From NCBI GenBank assembly GCA_018340805.1, contig JACMZG010001863.1, positions 57,082,329 to 57,146,328 on the forward strand: 64,000 nucleotides of DNA, read 5' to 3'. This stretch comes from Microvelia longipes. Lineage: Eukaryota > Arthropoda > Insecta > Hemiptera > Veliidae. The notes beneath the pieces are model-generated. The model searched no databases. It saw only the letters and a program-made list of their open reading frames with translations, and had not been told where the DNA came from. Below are positions 24,478-35,064 of the stretch, piece by piece. Within the stretch, counting starts at the first letter, position 1. Each line of letters opens with the position of its first letter. A program made the translations under genes and the position numbers.

Positions 24478-24652
24478 GTTAGCATCTCAGGTTGCGTTCT
24501 CAATTTATATAAAATTATTGTTTAAGTAAACTTTCACCAACTTTAAAATAGCAATTTTATCGTTATGGTTGCCATTTGTTCCTCAGATAAATCCCGTTGG
24601 ATTTACCCCTGATGAGGTGCAAGGCTTCAAACGGCCATTATTATTATTCTTA
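24478..24652 (+). mobile_element. tRNA-derived SINE, copy B
   Basis: Collinear with copies A and D: a degenerate head (GCATCTCAGG), the TTTATAAAAATTATTGTTTA body, then CCCGTTGG...CCCCTGATGAGGTGCAAGGC and an (ATT)n tail. Confidence 0.65.
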
Positions 24653-25435
24653 CTGTACTCTTCGCTATATGTTTCATGGAAACGTTTAGAATCCATCAAG
24701 TTTAAACTTGGAGCATGTGCTCAATAAAATAAAATTATAAATAAAAAAACCGCTTAATATCCTGACCTTACTTAATTTCTCTCCACACGGCCCGTATTCT
24801 ATGACATTTACTCTCCACATAGTTACTTGTAGAAAACAAAACATGTGTGACCACATTTATACTTCGACGTCTGTCGCAAAGAATATGTGACGAACAAGCA
24901 TATCTGTGAGCGTCACAATGTATCTGGGTAACAATAAGGGCTAGTGGTGGTACGTATTTATTAATAACTTATTATCTTAATATTTGTACATAAAAACAAA
25001 AGTCAATTTCAAAAACTATGTAAGTAAACCAAAATATTAGAGTTGTATAAAAACACCTGTGTATTCCGAACAAGTGTTTTTCCACAACGAGCTACCTAGG
25101 ACTAGGACAATTTAATAATATTAATTCAAAAACCTTAATTGATTTTTTAAATATTAAAACAATATTATAGCTATTAATGAGTTTCTATTCATTTTAAAAA
25201 TTAGTAAAATAATATAATATCCTTCAGGTTTAATTAATTATATTTAATTTCTTGATCTGTATTTATGTATTTTGAATTGGGATACATGACATGTACTTCT
25301 CATTTGTAACGATCAAAATAATAAAATAGTTATTTATTTATAATTTTGTCTTTGAGGCAAATGTATATTCAGAGAAAAAAGCGAGGAAATATTTTTTTCC
25401 CTCTAATAGTAATGGATGAGGTTTTTCTAACCATA
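24653..25435. other. Spacer, nothing recognised
   Basis: AT-rich with no open frame or repeat boundary that I can support. Confidence 0.45.
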
Positions 25436-25439
25436 CTTT

Positions 25440-26045
25440 GACGAGAAGATCTGGGAGTTGGGCTTCCACGATTGACACAACGTAAGTCTTCCAAGGGAGG
25501 TATAGTTACCAACAGGACGGCGGTACAGTGTTTTCAACAATGGAAAACAAACTACCGGGACTTCATTCATCGACGTTCTAATGCGTCAGCTATCACTACA
25601 ATCTACCTAGACCAAGAGCCCAGGGGTGTTTTGTTAATAAAAAGTGTAATGGCTGGAACCGGTCTCAATTTTTCGTAAATACCTTCCTGAACAAGGATCT
25701 GAAATTCTGCCGACTCGTATCGGATGGGTGTCCCAGGCAGAACGCACTTTAGGGGTCAAAGGTTCTGCCTGGGACGCTTATCCCGATACGAGTCGGCAGA
25801 ATTGCAGATCCTTGTTCAGGAAGGTATTTACGAAAAATTAAACCCGTTTCCAGCCATTACATTTATTATTAACTTGGGTGGTAAATTTGACCCCTAAAGT
25901 GCGTTCTGCCTGGGGCACCCATCCGATACGAGTCGGCAGAATTGCAGATCTTTGTTCAGGAAGGTATTTACGAAAAAATGAGACCGGTTCCAGCCATTAC
26001 ACTTTTTATTGACAAAACACCCTTGGGCTCTTGGTCTAACCCCAC
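25440..26045. repeat. Triplicated segment in inverted arrangement
   Basis: A unit of about 130-150 bp appears forward at about 25608-25760 and twice in reverse at about 25765-25875 and 25880-26035. Landmarks are GGCTGGAACCGGT, CCTTCCTGAACAAGGATCTG, GACTCGTATCGG and GGCAGAACGCACTTTAGGGG. The short open frames on both strands (25472-25678, 25894-26145) are fragments of it. It may derive from a transposon interior, but the family is not recognised. Confidence 0.7.
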
Positions 26046-26169
26046 TGCTGTATTTTTTATGAAATATTATTGAGTTTGCTTCAAGACCTAAAGAGCAATA
26101 GTAAACATAATGATAACGAATTCGATTCGAAAGGCAAGAAATCAAATGTTCAAAGAAATAAAGTCGGGT

Positions 26170-26935
26170 ACGGGGTACTTCGAAACTTTTCCATATCCCA
26201 TCGAATTCGCTACGCTCATCCTCCGTGCTTCGGACTTGCTTCGCTCGTCCTCAGAATATACAATTCACCAAATTTATACTACATCAAGTCTTTAGACTCT
26301 CTTCGTCCTCAAATGGTAAATGCAACCGTATCATTCTCAGCGGTCACCCATAAAGCACTGACCACGCTCAATGCTGCTTAATTTTTATGATCCTACAAAA
26401 ATCATGAATAAAACTTGTATTAAAACGAAACTTAGTGTAATAAAAGAAGAAGAAGTCTCTCCACAAAAATATATTTCTTTTTAGCAAAGCGCTTTCAACC
26501 TAACAAGATGTCATCATCAGTGTCTATCTTTGATATCTGATCTGTAAGACTCATCTATCACCCTTGATGACCTCTTGTTAAGTTGAAAGCGCTTTGCTAT
26601 AAAGAAATATATTTTTGTGGAGAGACTTCTTCCTCTTTTATTAAGATGAACTTCATTATCGCTCACCTTAGTTCTTCAAACTTAGTGTACTTATTTATTA
26701 GGTAATAGTATACACTTGTACCAAATTTCAACTCCATTTCCCAATTTTTTTAAAAAACGTACACAAGTCATTCAATAAGAATTGAACTAATGCTAATAAT
26801 GAGATGAAACTTGGCATAAATATTAGTCTTATACATTGACACATCGTGCCAAATCTCAATTCGATCGCATAATTTTTCCGCGGTTTATGATTTTTGTGAC
26901 TGTTTCATTCTCACATTATATTGATATCATATCAC
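26170..26935 (-). repeat. 5S-like repeat family, copy 3, interrupted
   Basis: It has the tag region (CGCTACGCTCATCCTC), the reversed 5S-like segment at about 26335-26386, and the body resuming after 26692. An insertion of about 250 bp splits it. Confidence 0.65.
26441..26677. mobile_element. Insertion inside the 5S-like repeat, with internal inverted repeats
   Basis: The host phrase AAACTTAGTGTA occurs on both sides (near 26429 and 26678), which looks like a 12-bp target duplication. Inside, GAAGTCTCTCCACAAAAATA and AGCAAAGCGCTTTCAAC occur again in inverted orientation. The minus strand contains CACTGATGATG and GTTGAAAGCGC. Confidence 0.6.
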
Positions 26936-26939
26936 CATT

Positions 26940-27236
26940 TATTGCAAATTTTGATTTTACTAATTAAAATTTACACGTATTCTTTTTATAAAGCATCCAT
27001 GCAAATCAGCATTGAGCTGTGGTTCCTCCTGAGGGGAGGTTAAATAAAAGTTATAATTTGTTATTTTAATTCAATTAAATCAACAATAATATTTATTGTC
27101 TAGTAAACTACACAAAATAATTAACTTACAATTTATTTTTTATTTATTTTTTTTTTTTTAGATTTATCATTTTAATAATTAATTTTAATATACATACATA
27201 CACACACACACACATATATATATACATACATACACA

Positions 27237-27289
<53 letters not shown>

Positions 27290-28059
27290 AAAATAATTTT
27301 AATTATTTTTTTTTCTCACATTATATTGATCTCACATTATATTACTTGTTATTTATTGATGTACAGGGTTCATTTAAAGTGTCAGATATAAAATGGGAAG
27401 GGGATGCTAGAACTCCTTAAAAGGAAAATGTCCTTTAATAGCGTGTTCGCTCTCTGACCATTTTACCACAAGGTCAAATTTAATATTTATTTTATTTATC
27501 TACTGTAATTAAGGATGTAAATGAAAGTCTATCCACAAATAAATTTCAACCAATGTAATTATGACAAAACCGTCTTTTAACCTAATGCAGGTCATCCTCA
27601 GTGCTTGTCTGAACATAAGCGCTGTTCGACAAACCGATATAATAAATTATAAGCGCTAGTGGATTTTATACCTCTATTTATACTTATAATATAAATACCC
27701 CTGTAATTAATTAATTTTTAATAGCTTTTAAACTATTTAAGCTAGAATAATTATACAAAGACTGCAGCAAGAATATGTTGAGAAAATATTTATTCAACTC
27801 ATAATACAGTTAAAAGTTCTAAATCATAAAATTTGCCCTGGTGGGAGAACGGATGGAATTTTGACCGAATATGCTTTGTGGAATTAATTTCTCTCAACAA
27901 ATATATTATTGTTATCATAATTTCTGAAATAGTTAATTTAAATTAATCTACATTAGACAATTTTTTTTCTAAACATATCAACATTACAACTAACCGTAAA
28001 ATTCTACTTTTTTTAACTTATTTATGTCTTTATTTATTTATTTTAACCGATATTATTTA
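26940..28059. other. AT-rich spacer with microsatellite at about 27195-27288
   Basis: A CA/TA microsatellite lies in the middle. Around 27530-27640 is a segment resembling a retroelement 3' end (minus strand CACTGAGGATGACC). No gene. Confidence 0.45.
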
Positions 28060-28330
28060 TATTTTTACTTTTCCTCATTTATACCGTGGGTATATAGAAA
28101 TAGTTTTATGTTTGCAAAAAAATGCGAAACCTTGATGTCGCTGGAATTATCACCTTCTGAGTAGTTTTCTGTATGTTATCTAAGTGTGTGTCTGTTTTAA
28201 TCGTAGCTCCCACTGTATTCTAGAGTCTATAAGTGTAGTGATCTCCGGAAAATAATTTCGTCATCAACCCGCAAAAATGATCAGCAAAAATTCATTCAAA
28301 CGCGGAATAACGATGCCATCGAATTGAGAT
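28060..28330 (+). repeat. Body fragment of the 5S-like repeat family
   Basis: It shares the family's 5' end: CTCATTTATACCGTGGGTATA, the GCGAAAC phrase and TGAGTAGTTTTC. It lacks the 5S-like segment. Confidence 0.5.
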
Positions 28331-28776
28331 TAAGCACCCCATGCAGCTATACTTACTATTGCTGGCTTTTCATAGGGCAGCGAAATGTTATTAGTTCTTT
28401 ACTGCTCCAGCTACAGCAATCAATACAACACTCTATTTGCCATAAAGTAAAGAAATTTATTGATTTTTACCTATATTAGATAATTTATTTTTTGACAATA
28501 AATTGAAATTTATTGTCATCTAGTATTTTCGATGACAAAATGTATAACAAATTATTAAATTATCAAATAAAAATATCAAAATTATAAAATAAAATTAGCG
28601 GCCACGCCTAATTTGTACAAATATGTGCCATGTTTTATTTTAATATCAGCATTAGTTCGATTTTTATTTTTATGTAATGACTATATAATGTAATTATTAT
28701 GTATTATTATTTTATGTAATGACTGTATACGTTTTTTAAAAATTGTAAAAAATAGGATTTTTTTTTAATAAATTCT
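28331..28776. other. AT-rich spacer
   Basis: Nothing recognised. Confidence 0.4.
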
Positions 28777-29303
<527 letters not shown>

Positions 29304-29329
29304 ATATATATATTATATATATATTATAT

Positions 29330-29394
<65 letters not shown>
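29304..29394. repeat. (TA)n microsatellite
   Basis: Interrupted TA array after the second copy of the duplicated flank. Confidence 0.95.
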
Positions 29395-29395
<1 letters not shown>

Positions 29396-29396
<1 letters not shown>

Positions 29397-29900
29397 GTTG
29401 AAATTTGGTTCTTTACTTAATAAATAACACCAAGTTTCTTTCAATACGACAAGTACATCCATGATTTTTGTTTGATCATAAAAGTCAAGCACCATCTAGC
29501 GTGTTCAGTGCCTGAATGGATGACCTCTGTGAATGAAACGGATGTATTTACTATCTAAGGCTAGTGAAGCGAGTCCGGAGACGCGTTGCAGTATAAATTT
29601 AATGACTTGTCTATTCGAGGACGAACGAAGCGAGTCCTCAGCGAGTCCTCAGAATGTAGGAGGATGAGCGTAGCGAGTCCTCAGAATGTAGGGATGATGA
29701 GCGTAGCGAGTCCTCAGAATGTAGGGATGATGAGCGTAGCGAGTCCTCAGAATGTAGGGAGGATGAGCGTAGCGAGTCCTCAGAATGTGATGTAGCGATG
29801 AATGCGTAGCGAGTCCTCAGAATGTAGGGAGGATGAGCGTAGCGAGTCCGATGTGATGAAGAAGAGTTCCGAGGTACCCTGTACTCGATTTTTAGAGTTA
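29396..29900 (+). repeat. 5S-like repeat family, copy 4, with expanded 33-bp tandem
   Basis: Plus-strand copy: a short piece of the body, the 5S-like segment (about 29473-29525) and then tag sequence. The tag has expanded into about six or seven 33-bp units containing GAGCGTAGCGAGTCCTCAG (about 29640-29850). Because 33 is a multiple of three, both strands show open frames with 11-residue repeats; these are artefacts. Confidence 0.7.
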
Positions 29901-29994
29901 TAAATAAACTAGTAATGCGTTGCATCAAGAACTCACGTCAAAAGAATACGTCAAATAAAAGTATTTATTTAAATTAATAAATTAAAGTATTTAT

Positions 29995-30705
29995 TACTCT
30001 TCGCTCGCTACATAGAGTAAATAGGGAAACATTCGCACGCTATACTATTCTAAAAAACTCAAAAAGGCTCGCTTCGCTTGCTAGTTTATGTATCTTTAAC
30101 ATTTTACATAATATAAAAGGCTTGCTTCGCTCGCTACTTAACGTATGTTTAAAATGTTACATGTAAAAAAGTCTCGCTAGAGTGTACATGATTATAATAA
30201 TAGACGGTTACAAGGGCTCGCTAGATTGTGTATATTTATAATAATACGTAGAAAAAAGGCTTACTTCGCTCGCTAGAGCGATAACGCATGTTTACATTTT
30301 TAAATAGAACATAAGGCTCGCTTTACTCCCGAGCGTATATTTATATTAATACGTTGTAAAAAAAGCTCACTTCGCTCGCTCAAGTGTGCATGATGAAAAT
30401 ATCAGACATTAAAAAAAAGGCACGCTTCGCTCGCTACATTACGTATGTTTAAAATTTTATGTATAAAAAAGGCTCGCTTCGCTCACTTGATTGCGTATAT
30501 TTATGATAATGCATAGTAAAAAAGGCTCGCTTCACTCGCTATAGTGTGCATGTTTATAATAATATGTAGCAAAAAAAGCTCACTTCGCTCGCTAGAGTGT
30601 GCATATTTATATAAATAGTATATAGTAATAAACAGTGAAAAGGGCTCGCTTCGCTCACTAGATTGCGTATATATATAATAATATATAGTAAAAACTACCG
30701 CTTAT
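29995..30705. repeat. Minisatellite, about 13 diverged units of roughly 50 bp
   Basis: Each unit starts with a version of GGCTCGCTTCGCTCGCTA, itself nearly palindromic. An AT-rich spacer follows that often contains GCGTATATTTATAATAATA and ends in an A run. The units differ from each other considerably, so the array is old. Confidence 0.8.
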
Positions 30706-31010
30706 TTAAAATGGTGCTCATTTAAAATATAAAAATTATGGTAGCAACAGGTTAAAATGATGAAGGCAAGTATGAATAATTTATAATTATAAAATAAAGG
30801 TAAAATGTACTCTTTAATTTGAGAACCAACGATGAACAAAAATTTATCTTTTTTTGTTTCACATAAAAACATTTAACGAACATAACATAAAAACGAATGT
30901 AAAAATGTTTAGTAAAAACAATTTACTAAACATAAAACCAAATTTATCTCCAGACGGTATATAATACAACATTTAATGACTAGATTTAAGAGAGTAAAGA
31001 ATCACTTTTA
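30706..31010. other. AT-rich spacer
   Basis: Nothing recognised. Confidence 0.4.
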
Positions 31011-31423
31011 ACTCCCAAGGGAGTAAAAAGTACCAGTTGCCAACTTAACTTAATAATCGACGAGCTGAATGATATATAATTATTTTTTTAAAAACTAAGA
31101 TACCTATTAATAAGAAGATATACAAGATGTATGAAAAAAGAATACAACATTAACAATCATTTTAAGTAGAACTAGTGTAATGCTAATAATAATACAAGAA
31201 TAAATATTTTAAAAATAGGAACTAGTTCTTTATTTAAAAGTAAAAAAATGAAGTTGGCTATCCTGATTTTTTAAAATCACTTTAAGATTTGCATACTCAT
31301 TGTTTTTTTTGACAAAATATCATTAAATCAAAGTTTTTTTGGTTTAAAACCGTAGCTTTAACTGTTAAACCTGTCTTAAACTTTTATAATTAGATTAAAA
31401 TATTACTTATAACTGCTCTAATA

Positions 31424-31886
31424 TTGTACTCTAATATTTCAATTAAGTCAGATAATATTGTATGCGATATTGACGAAGTTTTTAACGATACACCTCCTGA
31501 CATTGCTATTAAAGCGAACTTGGTAAAAGAAAACTTGTTACCAAAGAAATCGAAAAAGTTATATGACAAAGCATGTAACAATTTTAAAAGTTGGTGTCAT
31601 GATCATAATATACAACAAGTAAGTGAAAATGCATTGCTTGTTTATTTTAATAATGAATGAAAAACAAAACAAGCGTCAAGTCTGTGGTCGCTTGTTGATG
31701 ATCACATCATCTTTGCTTGTGAGAGAAAATATTAATATCAAAAGCTATGCATCACTAATAGCATTATTAAAAAGAAAAAACGAAGGTTATGTTGCAAAGA
31801 AAGCGAATGTTTTTACTAAGAACCAAGTTGAAGATTTTTTGCATAATTCACCTAACGACGAGTTTCTTATGATAAAGGTAAGATAA
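31424..31886 (+). pseudogene. Tyrosine recombinase (Crypton-like) N-terminal fragment, frameshifted
   Basis: The first frame (31424-31660) holds LPKKSKKLYDKACNNFKSWC and SENALLVYFNNE. The second frame (31623-31886) holds RENINIKSYASLIALLKRKN, GYVAKKANVFTK and QVEDFLHNSPNDEFLMIKV. This order is typical of the core-binding domain of insect Crypton/tyrosine-recombinase proteins. A frameshift near 31660 splits it, and the catalytic domain with its Arg-His-Arg-Tyr set is missing. It is a dead fragment. Confidence 0.6.
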
Positions 31887-32004
31887 TTTGCAGTTGAAAA
31901 AATCTTGAAAAAAAACATTCTTACTTTATTTTCAATGTCGACGTCTGGAGATAAAATCTTGTATGCACCTTGGGAGTAAAATGCCATTATTTCTTTGCAA
32001 GAAT

Positions 32005-32150
32005 TTCCTCCCTCGGCTTCGCCTCGGGAGTAAATAGCTATAACTCTCTCGGCTTTGCCTCAGGAGTTAAACAGATAAATCCCTCCGCTTCGCCTCAGGA
32101 TTTAAATCTTTTGGTTCCCTCGGCTTTCGCCTCAGGTACCAACATAATGC
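32005..32150. repeat. Four GC-rich palindromic tandem units, about 38-40 bp
   Basis: Units of the type CTCCCTCGGCTTCGCCTCGG followed by AGTAAAT and AT-rich spacer. Each can fold as a short hairpin. Two diverged relatives lie near 32893-32955. Confidence 0.65.
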
Positions 32151-32199
32151 TCAGGAAAATAATGACATTCTTTACTCCCTTGGTGCATAAATAACTATT

Positions 32200-33285
32200 A
32201 TCTCCATGTTAGTAGGTTAGCATAAAAAAATATACTAAAACCATATATTTAACCAAATATTATAATATGAAACCAATATTTTGTAGAATATTGATAATTT
32301 GTTCCTTCAGATTATTTGTACCTTATAAGTTCTGGCTCTTTTAGCCTTTAGGTACGATCTCTCTATACTTGGTTTTAAGTGTCTTAAGAGCGACTGTTAA
32401 TCGTGTATTTGATACTCTTGGCGGTGAAAATGGACGCATCAGCTCTACATTTTTTTTTGTCAAGAGACCCCAGCCATACGAAGGCGTGGTTGAGAAAACT
32501 CAGGCAAATCAATACTAGTGCTGGCATCTAGCGAGCATTAAAGGTACTAATATATCCCAATATTCCTATATATAATGTAATATTGTTATATAAAATAACT
32601 TTTGATTATTTGTTAATATATTTTTAATTATTTAAAATTTACTTAAATCGTAAATTGTTTTAATAATGTAGTATATTTAGTAGTATATCTAGTTTAGTTT
32701 ATATATACACTGATGGGATACTTGCCGAAACACATCTGATTTAAAACTCCAAACTCAGATATCCCTCCAAAAAGTAAATAAGTTAGTTTTATTTTCCAAG
32801 AGGACCGTTGATTGAAATATTAAAACGAAAGTTGTTCGGAGAAATAAAAAAATGTTTGTTTAGGGGCCAAACACTAAAAATTATACGGGTGACTCGACAT
32901 TGCCTCGGAAGTTAAATGCATAAATTCCTCGGCTTCATCTCAAGAGTTAAATTGAGTTTGGCATTCTTTACTCTATTGGTGTAATAAATACAATTATTTT
33001 ATCGACATTATTAATCAATTTCTTTCATTCGGTGAATCTTAAATCTTTATTTTAGATTATATTTTTGATATTGACATAATTTAGTAGTATATAAACTAGT
33101 ATATTTTTGTTCAAATATACCTTGAATATAAACGGTTCAAATCCAAAACACCTTTACCCTTATGTTGTTTTTCTTCTCTTACCAATGTTAATTATAGTTG
33201 TTGCGTGGAGCTAATAATGTTTAATTAAGCTCCACAATAAATAAATAAATAATAATAATAATATACCTTGAATAAGTTTATTTGT
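32200..33285. other. AT-rich spacer
   Basis: The segment at 32710-32738 (CACTGATGGGATACTTGCC, then GAAACAC) has an inverted partner at about 34151-34180. No gene is seen. Confidence 0.45.
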
Positions 33286-33289
33286 AATT

Positions 33290-33700
33290 TTCCTCATTTA
33301 TACCGTAGGCATACAGGGAAAGAATTGTGTTTCCAAAAAAATCCGGCCCGGATTTATCTGATTCGGAGGTTTTTTATAGTCTTCTAAGTAGTTTTCTCAA
33401 AGTTGTCATCGTAGCTCCCAGTGTATTTATGTTAGAGAGTTGAAACTTTTGTAAAAAAAAAAGTCTACTGCTGTAGTTGTGCTATTTGGAAAATATTTTT
33501 TATGACGTCATTAACTTGCAGTAATGACTCAGCAAAAATTTCGAAAAATCATAAAACGCGGAAAAAATGCCATCAAATTGAGGTTTGGCACACATATAGC
33601 CATGTATAAGATTATAATATGTGCCAAGTTTCATCTCATTATCAGCATTAGTTAAATTTTTATCAAATGACTTAAGCACGTGTTTTAAAACATTATTAAA
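33290..33700 (+). repeat. 5S-like repeat family, body fragment
   Basis: It shares CTCATTTATACCGTAGGCATA, TATGACGTCATTAA, GTGCCAAGTTTCATCTCATT and ATCAGCATTAG with the other copies. It ends before the 5S-like segment. Confidence 0.6.
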
Positions 33701-33728
33701 CATTTAAAATATTAAACACAATATAATG

Positions 33729-34013
33729 GAGAGACACCTAGGAAATGTAACAAGGAAAATGCGATGCTACGTCTGGGAACTGTTCCATCATTCGACATTC
33801 GTCATCATTGATGGCTCGACATAATGTCATGTCCCACTCTGTTTCGTTGCGTCTAACTCATCAGGGCATCGACAGAGCCTGAACTCACTCTGACCTTTAA
33901 TTAAAATTCTGAAGAATATAATGTGAAGTATTACTAGTTTTACTATCAAATGATGGAACAGTTCCCAGATGTAGGATTGTATTTTGCTAGTTACATTTCC
34001 TAGGTGTCTCTCG
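33729..34013. mobile_element. Foldback MITE, arms of about 65 bp
   Basis: The left end GAGAGACACCTAGGAAATGT and the adjoining CTGGGAACTGTTCCATCATT are mirrored at the right end (about 33950-34013). It is non-coding. Confidence 0.8.
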
Positions 34014-34189
34014 CACAATTATATTGTGTCAACTATTCATGTTTTGCAAAACTCAGTAGTTTTTCATACAATAAGTAAAATACTATAATTTTGAAAACAC
34101 TTGTTTTAACAATACTTTGTCTAATATCACAATAAAATATATAAAATAAGACGTGTTTCGGCAAGTATCCCATCAGTGTATGTATAAAC

Positions 34190-34491
34190 CATAGAGATTA
34201 CTAGAGGGGGCATAGCCTATCTTAATACATTGAGAGGCCTGGAACAGTTTTAGAGGGGCTCTGTGTAACCTCATTGAAACCTCCTCCAAGAGGGAGATAA
34301 GGTTATAATTAATCAATTGTTTTTGGCTTCCCGCAGATTGTTTGTGTTGTGATTTGTATTTTAAACATTCTACTATATAATTTACTGTTTTTTTGTTCTA
34401 TTTGATGAAAATGATATCGAATGTGGTCAGGTTACTTTTTCGATGTTTCAAAATTCAACCAATAGGGCCCCTCTAGTAATATATCTCTATG
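34190..34491. mobile_element. hAT-like MITE, copy 1 (302 bp)
   Basis: The terminal inverted repeats are CATAGAGATTACTAGAGGGG and CCCCTCTAGTAATATATCTCTATG (given in two parts: CCCCTCTAGTAAT, ATATCTCTATG). An exact 8-bp duplication GTATAAAC flanks it (34182-34189 and 34492-34499). An 8-bp duplication is typical of hAT elements. There is no coding capacity. Related copies are near 53.1, 53.4, 53.6, 55.2 and 57.4 kb. Confidence 0.85.
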
Positions 34492-34574
34492 GTATAAACT
34501 TACTTATACTTACTAATTAAACTTAAATTTTATTTTAAGTCTAATTTTAATACGGCTAGTATAACTACGGGTTT

Positions 34575-34670
34575 AATGGATCACTGACGTTAAGCAGGTC
34601 AGTGCCTTGATGAGTGACCGCTGGGGTAAAACTAATATTTTGATGTCTGAGAACGAGCGAAGCGAACAAG
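34575..34670 (+). repeat. Isolated 5S-like fragment with tag
   Basis: GTTAAGCAGGTCAGTGCC and GAGTGACCGCTGGGG resemble the 3' half of 5S rRNA with an internal deletion. GAGCGAAGCGAAC-type tag sequence follows. It is a truncated member of the family. Confidence 0.5.
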
Positions 34671-35064
34671 AAGACGTACTTCAATAAAAATTTAATGATT
34701 TTCATGTTATATTTATCTCGTATCGAATTTGTTTTATCTTTCATGGAATATTTTAAACTATACAGAACGCAAAACTCTGAATTAAATTCAATAAAAATTA
34801 TCAAAATTATTACCAAATGATAAGAAAGTTTGACATTTTAAAACATTTTGTCAAAATGATGTAAATTAGGAAAAATTGAAGTCATTACCTTGGTATAGGT
34901 GAGATTAGCTTTTCAAATTCTAAATTACAGCCAAGTCTTTTCAATTCTTGTAGTAGTATATTCACTTCTATACATGCCGGACTTTGTTTGCCCAAGAACA
35001 TGCAAAAATAATTTTAATTGAAATCAAATGATCACAATAAAATATTTGCTGTTATTACGGAGTT

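Larger units (their letters stand above)
31016..32182 (+). mobile_element. Possible Crypton-like element remnant
   Basis: CCAAGGGAGTAAA at 31016-31028 is matched in inverted orientation by TTTACTCCCTTGG ending near 32182. Between them lies a degraded tyrosine-recombinase N-terminal region. The element limits are inference; only the gene remnant is well supported. Confidence 0.35.

Noticed and set aside
29586..29928. Frames with an 11-residue repeat on both strands
   Set aside because: By-product of a 33-bp tandem repeat (multiple of three); no start context or homology.
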